A DNA stretch of 64,000 bases from Saprospirales bacterium (GCA_002698985.1 PAAY01000045.1:1-64000), one strand, 5' to 3'. Counted from the stretch's first letter, positions 33,717 to 43,202 are shown. Made by a program: numbers and translations. The notes: generated from the letters alone by a model not told the origin.

Positions 33717-33798
33717 CTAAAAAGAAACCCCGGCAGCGTATGGTGCTGCCGGGGTTTTTGGTTTAATGGGGTGATGACTTGAAATCATTACCCCATTA
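33717..33798. repeat. Double-hairpin repeat, copy B
   Basis: AAACCCCGGCAGC/GCTGCCGGGGTTT (33725-33757, 7-base loop) followed by T-run, then ATGGGGTGATGA against TCATTACCCCAT. Same order and spacing as copy A, in direct orientation. It may terminate the 32479 gene. Confidence 0.85.
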
Positions 33799-33800
33799 GC

Positions 33801-33910
33801 ACGACCTGCCTGTCCGTTGCCAGCGGGAAGGTCGTTTTACAGGCACAACCTGAAGGTTGTTTTACAGGCACAACCTGAAGGTTGTTTTACAGGCACGACC
33901 TAAAGGTCGT
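33801..33910. repeat. Palindrome array with 25-bp period
   Basis: Three regular 16-base palindromes start at 33845, 33870 and 33895 (ACAACCTGAAGGTTGT twice, then ACGACCTAAAGGTCGT), separated by TTTACAGGC. A fourth unit at 33801-33835 has arms ACGACCT and AGGTCGT split by a GC-rich insert. The array ends two bases from the stop codon of the leftward gene. The same 25-bp spacing recurs at 46639-46679. Confidence 0.9.
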
Positions 33911-33911
33911 G

Positions 33912-36900
33912 CTACTCCCACTTTGGAATTCGGCCAGGCGTGTAAGGTGCCTTGGCAGCCTCCAGTTTGTCTTCCAGTTGTTTCAGGTCCACCTCGATGA
34001 GTTGGCGCAGGGTGGCCAGGTCTTTTTTGAAGATCTCACCGGCTATGCGCTGCTGTTCCTTCATCGTGTTGGTGGGTGCGGAGGTGGACGTCCAGATGTC
34101 GTAGGCCATGGCGTAGAGGCGTTGCATCAATGAGGGCGGGGCCGGTTTGTCGAGGGTGGAGGCCACGTCGTCTCCGTAGAAAGATTTCCGCAACTCCTTC
34201 ACACCTTCCTTTAGTTTGCGAAGGTCATCGCTCATTTCCTTCGGAGAACCGATGGCGATGAGCGCCTTTTCGATGTGTTGCAGGCGGTTTTCCAGCTCTC
34301 CCAGTGCACGGCCTGCACCCTGGGCGGCGCGTTCCAGTTCGGCAGCCTGGAGGGCATAGTCATCCAGTGCCTTGCGGTCGGCAGCGGGCAGGGTGGTGCC
34401 GCCAAGGGGTACTATTTCGAAATTGGCTTGGCCGAGGGTTTCACGCTCGCCATTGTGCACCAGGGTCATGGCTACGAGGTAGGGTCCCGGCAGGGCCAGG
34501 GCTCCGCCTTCCGGCGATTGCCAGGGCAGGCGCTCACCGCTGCGCAGACTCACGGGGTCTTTGGAGGGATAGCGGCCGTCCCAGGTGATGCGGTTGATGC
34601 CTTTGCTGACACCGGTTTTGAGCTGGCGAACCACCTCGCCCCAACGGTCGTAAACGGTGAACAGCAGGTAGGGGGCTTCCTCTTTGCGCTCGGCTTCCAG
34701 CTCTTCATAAGTCGGGTAACGGATGGGCTTGCCGGCCTTGAGTTGCTCCTTTTCCCATTCCTGGCGCTTTTGCTTCAGGGTTTTCACCTCGTCCTTGATG
34801 TAGTAGGTAAAGGTGGCGCCAACGGGCGGATTGGGAGCCGTGTAGAAGGAGTGTCCCTGGAATCCCTTTCCGGTGGCATAACCCAGTGGCCGGGCTTCGA
34901 TGTAAACCAGGCCAGGCTTCACGGGCAGGATCTTGCCCTTTTCCTGCAGCATTTCACCGGTTATTTCCCGGAGGGGAGCGTAATCATCGAGCACGTAAAA
35001 ACTGCGGCCAAAGGTGGCCAACACCAGGTCGTTCTCCCGCTTCTGGATGGCCATGTCGCGTACGGCGATGGTGGGCAGGCCGTTGCCCAGCTTCTTCCAG
35101 TGCTGGCCGCCGTCGGGGGTGAAAAAGCAGCTGAATTCCGTTCCGACGAAAAGCAGGTCGGGCTTCACGTGGTCTTCGGCAATGCTGTAGGTGCTGCCCC
35201 GCTCGGGCAGGTTGCTGCTGATGTTGGTCCAGGTGCGGCCCTTGTCGGTGCTCTTGTAAACATATGGTTTGAAATCGCCTCGCTTGTGGTTGTTGAAGCA
35301 GGCATAGACCACGTTCTCGTCGTGTTGCGAAGCGAGGAGCATGTTGACATAAGTGGTGTCCGGCACGCCGGGGAAAGAGCTCACCTTCGTCCAGGTTTTG
35401 CCGCCGTCTTCGGTGATTTGCACCAGGCCGTCGTCCGTTCCGACGTACAACAAGTTCTCGTTCAGCGGGCTTTCAGAAAACGCCACGATGGTGCCGTAAG
35501 GTGAGGTGGAGGCGTTTTTGGCCACGGCGTCCATGCTCTGGATGCGGCCCATGACGGGTAGCTGGTTGCGGTCGATCTGGCGCGTCAGGTCGGGGCTGAT
35601 CACCTCCCAGGTGTCTCCGCGGTCGTCGCTGCGGAACAGCTTGTTGGCAGCGAAGTAGATGCGGGTGCTTTTGTGTTTGGACACCATCAGGGGAGCGTCC
35701 CAGTTCCAGCGATAGGCGTCTTCACCCTCGCGGGGCTGCGGCTGGATGGAGATGTTTTCGCCGCTGGCCCGGTCGTAGCGGGTCAGGCCGCCGTACTGGT
35801 ACTGCGCATAAACGATGTTCGGGTTTTCCGGGTCGATGGCGCTCTCGAAGCCGTCGCCAAGTTGGGTGACGAACCAGTCCGAATTGGTGATGCCGTGGCC
35901 GTTGCGGGTGCGGCTGGGGCCGCCGAGGCTGAAGTTGTCCTGCGTGCCGCCGTAGATGTAGTAGAAGGGCTTGCTGTTGTCCACTTCCACCTTGTAAAAC
36001 TGCGTCACGGGCAGGTTGGCCTTGAAATGCCAGGTTTTGGCGTGGTCGAAACTCTCGTAAATGCCACCGTCACAACCGGCCAGCAGGTGATCGGTGTCGT
36101 CAGGGTCGATCCAGAGGGCGTGGTTGTCAACGTGTTTGTACTGCTCGCCGAGCTGCCGCCAGGTCTTGCCGCCGTCCAGGCTGATGTGGTTGAAGGTGTT
36201 GAGGCTGTAAACGATATCAGGGTTGTGCGGGTGGCAAACAATTTCCTGGTAATAATTCCCGCTGGTGGAATGGCTGCTCTGCTTTTCCCAGCTGGCGCCC
36301 CGGTCGGTACTTTTGAAAAAGCCGCCCTTGCCCTGCGCCGCTTCCACGATGGCGTAGAGCACCTCCGGATCAGCCGGTGAGATGGCCAGGCCGATGCGTC
36401 CGAGGTCCACACCGGGCAAGCCTTTGGCAGCTTTTTGCCAGGTTTTACCGCCGTCTTTGGTTTTGTAAATGGTGCTTCCCGGGCCGCCGCCCACATAGGT
36501 GAACACATGTCGCCGGCGCTGGAATGCCGCTGCATAGATCACGTCGGGGTTGCGCGGATCCATGACGATGTCCACCACGCCGGTGTGTTCGTCGAGCAGG
36601 CTCTCGCCGTTTTCGTTCCGCAACACCTGTTCCCAGGTCTTGCCGCCGTCGGTGGTTTTGTAGAGGCCGCGGTCGCCGCCGGAGCTCCACAGCGGCCCCA
36701 TGGCAGCCACCCACACCACGTCGGAGTTGCGCGGGTCCACCAGGATCTTGCCGATGTTTCCGGAATTTTTGAGGCCCATGTTCTTCCAGCTCTTGCCGCC
36801 GTCTTCGCTTTTGTACACCCCGTCGCCATAGGCCACCGAGCGCTGGTTGTTGTTTTCGCCGGTGCCCACCCACACCACGCTGGCGTTGTTGGGATCCAAC

Positions 36901-37220
36901 GTCACACAGCCGATGGAGTAACTGCCCTCATTGTCGAAGATGGGTTCGTAGGTGGTGCCGTTGTTGGTGGTTTTCCAAACGCCACCGGAGGCCACGGCCA
37001 CGTAGTAGGTGCTCTTATCGTTTGGATTCACGGCAAAGTCCGCTATCCGCCCCGAGGTTACCGCCGGACCCACGCTGCGCCATTTCAGGCCCAGGTTCAG
37101 GGTGTCCGTCCAGTGTTTGGGTGTTTCTTCCTTTTTCTCTTGTTTTTTCTTTCGCTGCGCAATGGCGTCCTGCCCAAAGAGCAAGAGCATTGCAAGGAGG
37201 AGGAGTGAGAATTTCTTCAT
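33912..37220 (-). CDS. Sortilin/BNR-type beta-propeller secreted protein
   Basis: A 1102-residue exported protein. The signal peptide is MKKFSLLLLAMLLLFGQDAIAQ, followed by a charged KKKQEKKEE stretch. Residues 40-770 hold two propellers of BNR/VPS10-type repeats: many copies of the Asp-box-like pattern YKSEDGGKSWKNMG, YKTTDGGKTWEQVL and FKSTDRGASWEKQS. The C-terminal part (about 800-1102) has a beta domain (YLLFTVYDRWGEVVRQLKTGVSKGINRITWDGR) then a helical tail. Bacteroidota annotate such proteins as glycosyl hydrolases, but no catalytic residues can be identified. Its gene has a palindrome array right at the stop codon. Confidence 0.88.
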   Translation of the reverse strand: MKKFSLLLLAMLLLFGQDAIAQRKKKQEKKEETPKHWTDTLNLGLKWRSVGPAVTSGRIADFAVNPNDKSTYYVAVASGGVWKTTNNGTTYEPIFDNEGSYSIGCVTLDPNNASVVWVGTGENNNQRSVAYGDGVYKSEDGGKSWKNMGLKNSGNIGKILVDPRNSDVVWVAAMGPLWSSGGDRGLYKTTDGGKTWEQVLRNENGESLLDEHTGVVDIVMDPRNPDVIYAAAFQRRRHVFTYVGGGPGSTIYKTKDGGKTWQKAAKGLPGVDLGRIGLAISPADPEVLYAIVEAAQGKGGFFKSTDRGASWEKQSSHSTSGNYYQEIVCHPHNPDIVYSLNTFNHISLDGGKTWRQLGEQYKHVDNHALWIDPDDTDHLLAGCDGGIYESFDHAKTWHFKANLPVTQFYKVEVDNSKPFYYIYGGTQDNFSLGGPSRTRNGHGITNSDWFVTQLGDGFESAIDPENPNIVYAQYQYGGLTRYDRASGENISIQPQPREGEDAYRWNWDAPLMVSKHKSTRIYFAANKLFRSDDRGDTWEVISPDLTRQIDRNQLPVMGRIQSMDAVAKNASTSPYGTIVAFSESPLNENLLYVGTDDGLVQITEDGGKTWTKVSSFPGVPDTTYVNMLLASQHDENVVYACFNNHKRGDFKPYVYKSTDKGRTWTNISSNLPERGSTYSIAEDHVKPDLLFVGTEFSCFFTPDGGQHWKKLGNGLPTIAVRDMAIQKRENDLVLATFGRSFYVLDDYAPLREITGEMLQEKGKILPVKPGLVYIEARPLGYATGKGFQGHSFYTAPNPPVGATFTYYIKDEVKTLKQKRQEWEKEQLKAGKPIRYPTYEELEAERKEEAPYLLFTVYDRWGEVVRQLKTGVSKGINRITWDGRYPSKDPVSLRSGERLPWQSPEGGALALPGPYLVAMTLVHNGERETLGQANFEIVPLGGTTLPAADRKALDDYALQAAELERAAQGAGRALGELENRLQHIEKALIAIGSPKEMSDDLRKLKEGVKELRKSFYGDDVASTLDKPAPPSLMQRLYAMAYDIWTSTSAPTNTMKEQQRIAGEIFKKDLATLRQLIEVDLKQLEDKLEAAKAPYTPGRIPKWE

Positions 37221-37483
37221 GATACGTCAGGTGTTTGGTTAAGCATTGAAAGTGCAGCCGGCTCCTGTCCGCAGCCGGGCTGTTTTTCGCCTTCCGGCAA
37301 ACGGCTGGGAAGGTACTAAATGCCACCTTATTTGCCGAAGGAAAGCCAAAAAGGAAAGGGGTGATTTTTGGCGGTGGGGGAGTGGGATGAATGCCAAGGG
37401 TTTGGACAGAAACAAGCGGTAGTGTTCGTATTTTCCTATTTTTACCTTGAAATTTCAGTTTTTCATGCAGAATTTTCAAGGTA

Positions 37484-38653
37484 ATGAGTGAATATATACA
37501 CCGAAAAGCGGAGAAGAAAATCGAAAAACTCCTCAGCTACTTTCCGGCTGTGGCCATCGTAGGCCCCAGGCAGGTGGGCAAAACGTCGCTTGCCCTTGCG
37601 ATGTCAGCTGCTTTGCCCAAACCCACGGTTTACCTCGATCTGGAAAACCCAAACGACCTCGCCAAACTGGAAAATCCTTCGCTCTTTTTGGAACCCCTTG
37701 CGGAGCACACCGTCATCCTTGACGAGGTGCAACGGAAACCGGATTTGTTCCCTGTATTGAGGGGCATCATCGACAAGCACCGGGTGCCGGGCCGTTTCAT
37801 TCTGTTGGGGTCTGCCTCTCCAGACCTGATCAGAGACAGTTCGGAAAGCCTTGCCGGACGGATTGCCTACCATGAACTGATGCCGATCAGCTTTGATGAA
37901 ATTTCCGGTCGCTTTGATTTCCGCCAGCACTGGTTTCGGGGAGGCTTTCCGGAGTCCTTGCTGGCGCCAGATGACGAGCTCTCAGGTGCCTGGCGCCAAA
38001 ATTTCATACGCACCTACCTCGAACGGGATTTGCCTTTGCTGGGCCTGTCAGCCGACCCTGTGATCATTGGCCGTCTGTGGCAGATGCTTGCCCACCTTTC
38101 GGGCAATTTGCTAAACATGGAGACCATTGCCAAATCCCTGGGCATCAATGGCACCACGGTGAGACGATACATTGATTTCATGGAAGCTGCATACCTCGTT
38201 AAGAGGTTGACTCCATTTTACGCCAACATTAAAAAAAGGCTGGTCAAGTCGCCCAAAATCTACATCAGAGACACAGGGATTCTCCATCAATTGCTGGGCA
38301 TTCCGTCTTTCATCGATCTTGCCGGCCATCCCTCAGTTGGTGCTTCCTGGGAAACCTACATCGTCGAGCAACTGCTGGCCACTATGCCTGACACCCATGA
38401 ACTGCATTTCTTCAGAACGCACGCAGGCGCAGAGGCGGATGTAGTCATTTCCCGTGCAGGAAAACCGGAGGTCCTGATTGAAATAAAGTATTCCACTGCG
38501 CCAAAACCTTCCAAAGGATTCTTCCACGTAGTTGAAGATCTGAAGCCCAAACGCCAGTTTCTGATTTGTCCGGTTGATGAAGGGTATCCGCTTTCAGAAG
38601 ACCTCCGGGTATTGAGCTACAGAGAAATCGAGCGAATTTTTGAAGTGCTTTAA
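37484..38653 (+). CDS. AAA_14/DUF4143 ATP-binding protein
   Basis: A 389-residue ATPase. Walker A GPRQVGKT (27-34), Walker B VILDEVQ (77-83) and ILLGSASPDLIRDSSESLAGR (sensor region) are intact. The C-terminal DUF4143 domain includes GRLWQMLAHLSGNLLN, a wHTH-like SLGINGTTVRRYIDFME and a restriction-endonuclease-like AEADVVISRAGKPEVLIEIKYS. These proteins are abundant, often mobile accessory genes of unknown role. Its stop is immediately followed by a -7 box for the next gene. Confidence 0.93.
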   Translation: MSEYIHRKAEKKIEKLLSYFPAVAIVGPRQVGKTSLALAMSAALPKPTVYLDLENPNDLAKLENPSLFLEPLAEHTVILDEVQRKPDLFPVLRGIIDKHRVPGRFILLGSASPDLIRDSSESLAGRIAYHELMPISFDEISGRFDFRQHWFRGGFPESLLAPDDELSGAWRQNFIRTYLERDLPLLGLSADPVIIGRLWQMLAHLSGNLLNMETIAKSLGINGTTVRRYIDFMEAAYLVKRLTPFYANIKKRLVKSPKIYIRDTGILHQLLGIPSFIDLAGHPSVGASWETYIVEQLLATMPDTHELHFFRTHAGAEADVVISRAGKPEVLIEIKYSTAPKPSKGFFHVVEDLKPKRQFLICPVDEGYPLSEDLRVLSYREIERIFEVL

Positions 38654-38654
38654 T

Positions 38655-38662
38655 TATCTTTG
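38655..38662 (+). promoter_or_regulatory. -7 box candidate for the small membrane protein
   Basis: TATCTTTG immediately after the TAA of the DUF4143 gene and 24 bases before ATG 38687. This supports ATG 38687 rather than the TTG at 38660 as start. Confidence 0.4.
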
Positions 38663-38686
38663 ACGGCATTCTATAACGCTTCAGTC

Positions 38687-39004
38687 ATGACATTGCAAGA
38701 CCTCCTCTACCTGATAGCTTCCATCATCATTCCGGCGCTGTTGATCCATGATTTCGTACAATATAAAAAGCAGCATGGCCACGCGCCTCAGTTTGCCAAA
38801 AAGCAGGAGCGAATAGTAGTTTGGGCTTTGGTTCCAATAGCCCTACTTCCCTTGATATTCCTCTTTGTTGAAATGCTGTCTCCCGGCTCTGCCGCAGCAG
38901 AAACTGGCAAGATGGTATTGATCCTGAAGTGGATTGTAATCATAGCCGCCTTTGGCTGGCTGGGCAGCAGGCTGGTGGGCTTGCCGAAGAAAAAGACCTT
39001 ATGA
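38687..39004 (+). CDS. Small membrane protein, three helices
   Basis: A 105-residue protein with three hydrophobic segments: LLYLIASIIIPALLIHDFV, IVVWALVPIALLPLIFLFVEM and MVLILKWIVIIAAFGWLGS. Charged loops (QYKKQHGHAPQFAKKQER) lie between the first two. No family is recognised. The last codons and the stop lie inside the first copy of a 23-bp direct repeat whose second copy is 4.2 kb away. So the region beyond the stop may have been separated from this gene by an insertion. Confidence 0.7.
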   Translation: MTLQDLLYLIASIIIPALLIHDFVQYKKQHGHAPQFAKKQERIVVWALVPIALLPLIFLFVEMLSPGSAAAETGKMVLILKWIVIIAAFGWLGSRLVGLPKKKTL

Positions 39005-39008
39005 GGTT
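38986..39008. repeat. 23-bp direct repeat, left copy
   Basis: The 23 bases beginning GAAGAAAAAG and ending TATGAGGTT are identical to 43160-43182. The copy covers the 3' end and TGA of the small membrane gene. The right half equals the left arm of a hairpin that is complete only at the right copy. Confidence 0.95.
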
Positions 39009-39114
39009 GCAGGAAGTTCAAGATTCGGGTTGTTCAGAAAAAATCCCTGTCTGGATTATCTTGGTTCCAAAATTCAGTTTCACCTTGTTTTGTTCATACC
39101 AATATTTTACAATC

Positions 39115-42100
39115 ATGAGAACCTCATTATTCGCTATTGTTTTTTTTCTCTTTCATTTCTGTTGTTGGGGGCAATTGGAAGATGTTCAAATAATAGAAGC
39201 TAAAAATTCTAGTTGGCACCTTCTATCGTTCGATGTGGATGGAGATGCGTACCAGGATGTATTGGCTTTTATGGGCAGTAGTCGTCCTGCAATTGCCTGG
39301 TACGAGGATGTGGACGGAAGTGGGAAATTCAAAATCAAAAGACAGATAAATATTGGAGAATCTTATTTTGCACCTCGCAGTCCCAGGGCGGTGGACATTG
39401 ATAATGATGGGGATCAGGACATTGTTGGGGTTGTTAATAATAAAGTGGTGTGGCTTGAGAATGCAGATGGAGTGGGGAAATTTGATAGCGTTCATGAAGT
39501 AGCAGGTAACTTATCCAGATTTGCATATGGTGATATAGACGGAGATGGAGACATGGACATTGTGGGAAAGCCGGCTTCTTGGCCTAAACACATTGTGTGG
39601 TACGAAAACCTGGATGGGAGTGGGGTTTTTAGCAATGAAAAGGTAATCGATCCTGACTTGGACCTAAGCGTGAAAATATACACAGGTGACATTGACAATG
39701 ATGGTGACGAAGATGTCCTGTGCAGTACCTCTCATGAATTGTTCTGGTATAGAAATAAAAATGGTCTTGGTGAGTTTGGAGACAAAATTTTTATTCCGGA
39801 AAATGTTGACTTCATTACATCAGCCGGCCTCGCCGATCTGGATTCCGACAATGATTTGGATGTGGTTTTGGGGCGGGTGTCTGGTGATAGCTCCGTTTGG
39901 TTGGTGAATGACGGAATGGGCGGTTTCGATAGCCTTAAATTGGTTGCACATGATTTGATTGCAGATGATTTTTTGGCCGAAGATTTTGATTTGGACGGAG
40001 ATGTTGATCTTGTGTTTTGGGGAGACAAGGGAAAAGTGGTTTGGTATGAGAATTTAGATGGCTTGGGAACTTTTGGTGAGGAGAACATTGCTAATTATTT
40101 GGGGAACAACAGTTCTGGCTATTCTGTTAGGTCGGCAATATTAATTGACGCAGACAATGACAACAATAAAGAAATAGTTTGGTCCATCGATCATACGACC
40201 TTTGCAGACCTTTTCGAAATAGTAGAGTATAATCCTTCAGACGGTGTGTTTTTAGATAAAAAAATAATAGATGATTTGTACCAATATAATAACCCTGTTT
40301 CAGTAGTTGATATGGACGGGGATGGCGATTTGGATTTGTTTGTAAAGTACACTGGTAAGGCAAGCTGGTACGAAAATACTGACTCAGATGGGAGCTTTGG
40401 TGTAGAACACATCATATATACTACTTCAAATGGGCCCAATTCAGTATATCCATTGGATTTTGATGCGGATGGCGATTTGGATGTGGTCACTATTGATAAA
40501 GATCAGAACCTTGTTTATTGGTATGAAAATATTGATGGGGCAGGCACTTTTACTGATTCATCCAAGCTGATAACTGAGCTTGCACCTTATGAAGATGTTT
40601 TGATTGCTGACATTAATGGTGATAGTTTTCCCGATATATTGGCGACAGGGGAAGCCCCTTTTGCTGACAATAAAATTACCTGGTACGAAAATGCGGGAGG
40701 GGCAGGACTGGTTGGGGAGCCGGAATTGTTATTTATAGATAGTGGTGCTTTTAGCCTTGATATTGAATTATTTCACGTCGCTGATTTGAATAACGATGGA
40801 CTGAATGACATTATACTTTTTGTGGGTGGGGTGAGTAAAGGGCTCTTATGGCTGGAAAATTTGGGTAGTGAAAATGGTTTTAATCCACCTGCTCTCATTG
40901 TTGATTTTGACATTGTCCCTTCAGTACCTAAGATATTCACAGGCGACTTAGATGCAGATGGTGATGTCGATGTTTTTGTTAGAAATGGCAGTTCTTCTGA
41001 GTGGATTGAGAATGTTGATGCTTCCGAAGGGGAATGGAATAGACATGCGATAGCGGGAATAGATAGTTACGGTGCTTTTGCATTTGGAGATTTTAACAGT
41101 GATGGGTATTTAGATTTCGTGAACAATCCTATCGGTAAGCTAACATTGTTTGAAAATATTTTTGGCACGGGTGTTTTTGAAAAAAAATCCATTGGCGGGA
41201 ATGTAGATAATGCTTCTAGCGGTGATCTAAATGGAGATGGGTCACTTGATTTGGTAATTTTAGATGAAAGCTGGTTATTGTGGAGAGTTAATCACAGTGT
41301 CCAAATCATCAGCAGGTGTTTTTTGGATTTGGATGAGGATGGAGTGTTCGATTCGCTCGATATTGGACTAAATAACCAAATGGTCACTTTAGAGCCAGAG
41401 TCGGACATCTATTGGTCTGATGAAGTTGGACAGGTAAGTTATCATGTCAGCCTGGGAGAGTACACACTTGAATACTTTCCTGCTCCGGTATGGACCCCAA
41501 CCACCCCTCTTGTTCAGAATGTTGAAGTATTGAATTCAGGAGACACCATATTTGTTGATTTTGGTGTCAAACCCGACACATCTTTGCTGGAAGTAGGAGT
41601 CTCTTTAAATTCCTCTGCTACCCGTTGCGGTTTCATTGTGCCGTTTTGGCTTACTTATGAGAACACTGGCACACAGCTATTGAATGGATACGTTAGTGTA
41701 GAGTTGGACACGTTGGTTGCTTTTGTGAATGCATCTCCAGCTCCTGACTCAGTGAGTTCGAACAGGTACTTTTGGAATGTCCAGGATCTGCCGCCAACCT
41801 ATTCGGGTCAGATAAACCTTTTCTTGCAAATGCCTGATGTTTCATTTTTGGGAGAGGAAATTGAGATTGAGGGCAAAATGTACGTAGAAGAAAACGGAAG
41901 CTTTGTTGTTGCAAATGGCACTACCTATTCTTCTGTGATAAATTGTTCTTATGACCCCAATGACAAGCTGGTTTATCCCAATATTTCTGGCCATGATAAT
42001 TACACTTTGAATAATGATACGCTGGAGTATCTGATCCGTTTTCAAAATACAGGCACAGATACCGCAATCAATGTAAGGATTGAAGATCAGTTGGATAGTA

Positions 42101-43095
42101 ATTTAGACTGGAATTCGTTCAAGGTTGTGGCTTCAAGTCATCCATTCGAAGTTTACCTTAAAAATGGCAGAATAGTAGTTCGGTTTGATAATATTTATTT
42201 GCCGGACAGCACTACGAATGAATTGGCCAGTCATGGTTTTGTCAAGTACCAGATCCGATCATTGAATGGTTTGCCTGAGAATACAATTGTCAAAAATTCA
42301 GCGCGAATTTACTTTGATTTTAATCCACCTGTTTTGACTAACGAGGTGGCCAATGTGATGGTTTCGGAATATCCCCTCATCGTTGAGCTCAAAAAAAATC
42401 CTTTATGTCATTCTTCAGCGGATGGTGAAATCAGCATTTCAATTGCCAGCCCTGAACCTGTTTATTACGAATGGAGCAATGGCATGGCTGGCAGTTCAAT
42501 TTCGGGTTTGACAGGAGGGACATATACACTTGTCGTCCGAAATGCCCAGGGAGAAATAGTAGCTGATTCCATTATTGTATTGGAATCACCGGAGCCAATT
42601 GAGTTGTCCGCGGTCGTTACACCCGTCAATGGGAACAATGCCGATGGCACCGCCACCGTGCAGGTTACTGGAGGTACACCACCTTTTACCTATGAGTGGA
42701 ATACCAATCCCATCCAAACGACCCAAACTGCCACTGGCCTGACTGTTGGATCATACCATGTTGTGGTTACTGATGCAAACGGATGTACTTCTGAAGCAGA
42801 AGTAGTCGTGGATAAAGCTGTACAATCCTCCGAAGTTGGCTTTGAGTGGATTTTCAATGTAAATCCTAATCCTTCCTCGGGCTTTGTCTATGTTGAAATG
42901 GATTTAAAAAATAGAGAAGACTGGGTGTTGAAAGTGCTTGATTCAGCAGGCAAAGTAGTGAATGAATATAAGGCACCTAAAGGGGGAAGTTCGAAGGCAG
43001 ATTTAGTCATTGATGATTTGCAAAGTGGAATTTACCATGTCATGCTGCAAGTTGGAGATGATATCGTCAGTAGAAAACTGGTGATTCAGAAATAG
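39115..43095 (+). CDS. Low-G+C FG-GAP/SprB-repeat T9SS surface protein
   Basis: About 1326 residues from ATG 39115, giving the signal peptide MRTSLFAIVFFLFHFCCWGQ. Residues 25-720 are FG-GAP/VCBS-type repeats with Ca-binding pattern D-x-D-x-DGD (for example DIDNDGDQDIVGVVNNKVVWLEN). Then comes a SdrD-like insert (CFLDLDEDGVFDSLDIG) and a DUF11-like conserved-repeat region (about 860-1080, ending NSARIYFDFNPPVLTNEV). Two SprB repeats follow (YEWSNGMAGSSISGLTGGTY and YEWNTNPIQ...TGLTVGSYHVVV), and a type A T9SS sorting domain closes the protein (VNPNPSSGFVYVEM to VSRKLVIQK). G+C is much lower than in the neighbours: 22 of 60 at 40141-40200 against 38 of 60 at 43441-43500. It lies between perfect 23-bp direct repeats. 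A role in adhesion is inferred. Confidence 0.9.
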   Translation: MRTSLFAIVFFLFHFCCWGQLEDVQIIEAKNSSWHLLSFDVDGDAYQDVLAFMGSSRPAIAWYEDVDGSGKFKIKRQINIGESYFAPRSPRAVDIDNDGDQDIVGVVNNKVVWLENADGVGKFDSVHEVAGNLSRFAYGDIDGDGDMDIVGKPASWPKHIVWYENLDGSGVFSNEKVIDPDLDLSVKIYTGDIDNDGDEDVLCSTSHELFWYRNKNGLGEFGDKIFIPENVDFITSAGLADLDSDNDLDVVLGRVSGDSSVWLVNDGMGGFDSLKLVAHDLIADDFLAEDFDLDGDVDLVFWGDKGKVVWYENLDGLGTFGEENIANYLGNNSSGYSVRSAILIDADNDNNKEIVWSIDHTTFADLFEIVEYNPSDGVFLDKKIIDDLYQYNNPVSVVDMDGDGDLDLFVKYTGKASWYENTDSDGSFGVEHIIYTTSNGPNSVYPLDFDADGDLDVVTIDKDQNLVYWYENIDGAGTFTDSSKLITELAPYEDVLIADINGDSFPDILATGEAPFADNKITWYENAGGAGLVGEPELLFIDSGAFSLDIELFHVADLNNDGLNDIILFVGGVSKGLLWLENLGSENGFNPPALIVDFDIVPSVPKIFTGDLDADGDVDVFVRNGSSSEWIENVDASEGEWNRHAIAGIDSYGAFAFGDFNSDGYLDFVNNPIGKLTLFENIFGTGVFEKKSIGGNVDNASSGDLNGDGSLDLVILDESWLLWRVNHSVQIISRCFLDLDEDGVFDSLDIGLNNQMVTLEPESDIYWSDEVGQVSYHVSLGEYTLEYFPAPVWTPTTPLVQNVEVLNSGDTIFVDFGVKPDTSLLEVGVSLNSSATRCGFIVPFWLTYENTGTQLLNGYVSVELDTLVAFVNASPAPDSVSSNRYFWNVQDLPPTYSGQINLFLQMPDVSFLGEEIEIEGKMYVEENGSFVVANGTTYSSVINCSYDPNDKLVYPNISGHDNYTLNNDTLEYLIRFQNTGTDTAINVRIEDQLDSNLDWNSFKVVASSHPFEVYLKNGRIVVRFDNIYLPDSTTNELASHGFVKYQIRSLNGLPENTIVKNSARIYFDFNPPVLTNEVANVMVSEYPLIVELKKNPLCHSSADGEISISIASPEPVYYEWSNGMAGSSISGLTGGTYTLVVRNAQGEIVADSIIVLESPEPIELSAVVTPVNGNNADGTATVQVTGGTPPFTYEWNTNPIQTTQTATGLTVGSYHVVVTDANGCTSEAEVVVDKAVQSSEVGFEWIFNVNPNPSSGFVYVEMDLKNREDWVLKVLDSAGKVVNEYKAPKGGSSKADLVIDDLQSGIYHVMLQVGDDIVSRKLVIQK

Positions 43096-43159
43096 AGTGT
43101 TTGGCATGTGCCCTAATAGATTCATTTTTTGGTAGCAATTACATCCTTGAATTCACAAA

Positions 43160-43182
43160 GAAGAAAAAGACCTTATGAGGTT
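43160..43182. repeat. 23-bp direct repeat, right copy
   Basis: Identical to 38986-39008. Here the right half is the left arm of a 15-bp hairpin with one mismatch: left arm 43168-43182 (AGACCTTATGAGGTT), loop 43183-43187, right arm 43188-43202 (AACCGCATAAGGTCT). Confidence 0.95.
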
Positions 43183-43202
43183 CCCGAAACCGCATAAGGT
43201 CT
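43168..43202. terminator. Hairpin sharing its left arm with the direct repeat
   Basis: A 15-bp stem with one A-G mismatch and a 5-base loop. It may once have been the terminator of the small membrane gene at 38687-39004, whose 3' end carries the same left arm. Confidence 0.65.

Noticed and set aside
33801-33910. Possible CRISPR array
   Set aside because: The repeats are perfect palindromes with constant 9-base linkers rather than unique spacers, and no cas gene is present.
34275-35504. 409-codon frame opposite the sortilin-type gene
   Set aside because: Antisense to a well-supported repeat protein; the length comes from repeat-driven codon bias.
39009-43159. A classic transposon between the 23-bp repeats
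   Set aside because: There is no transposase or integrase gene and no convincing terminal inverted repeat; only direct repeats and a composition shift are seen.
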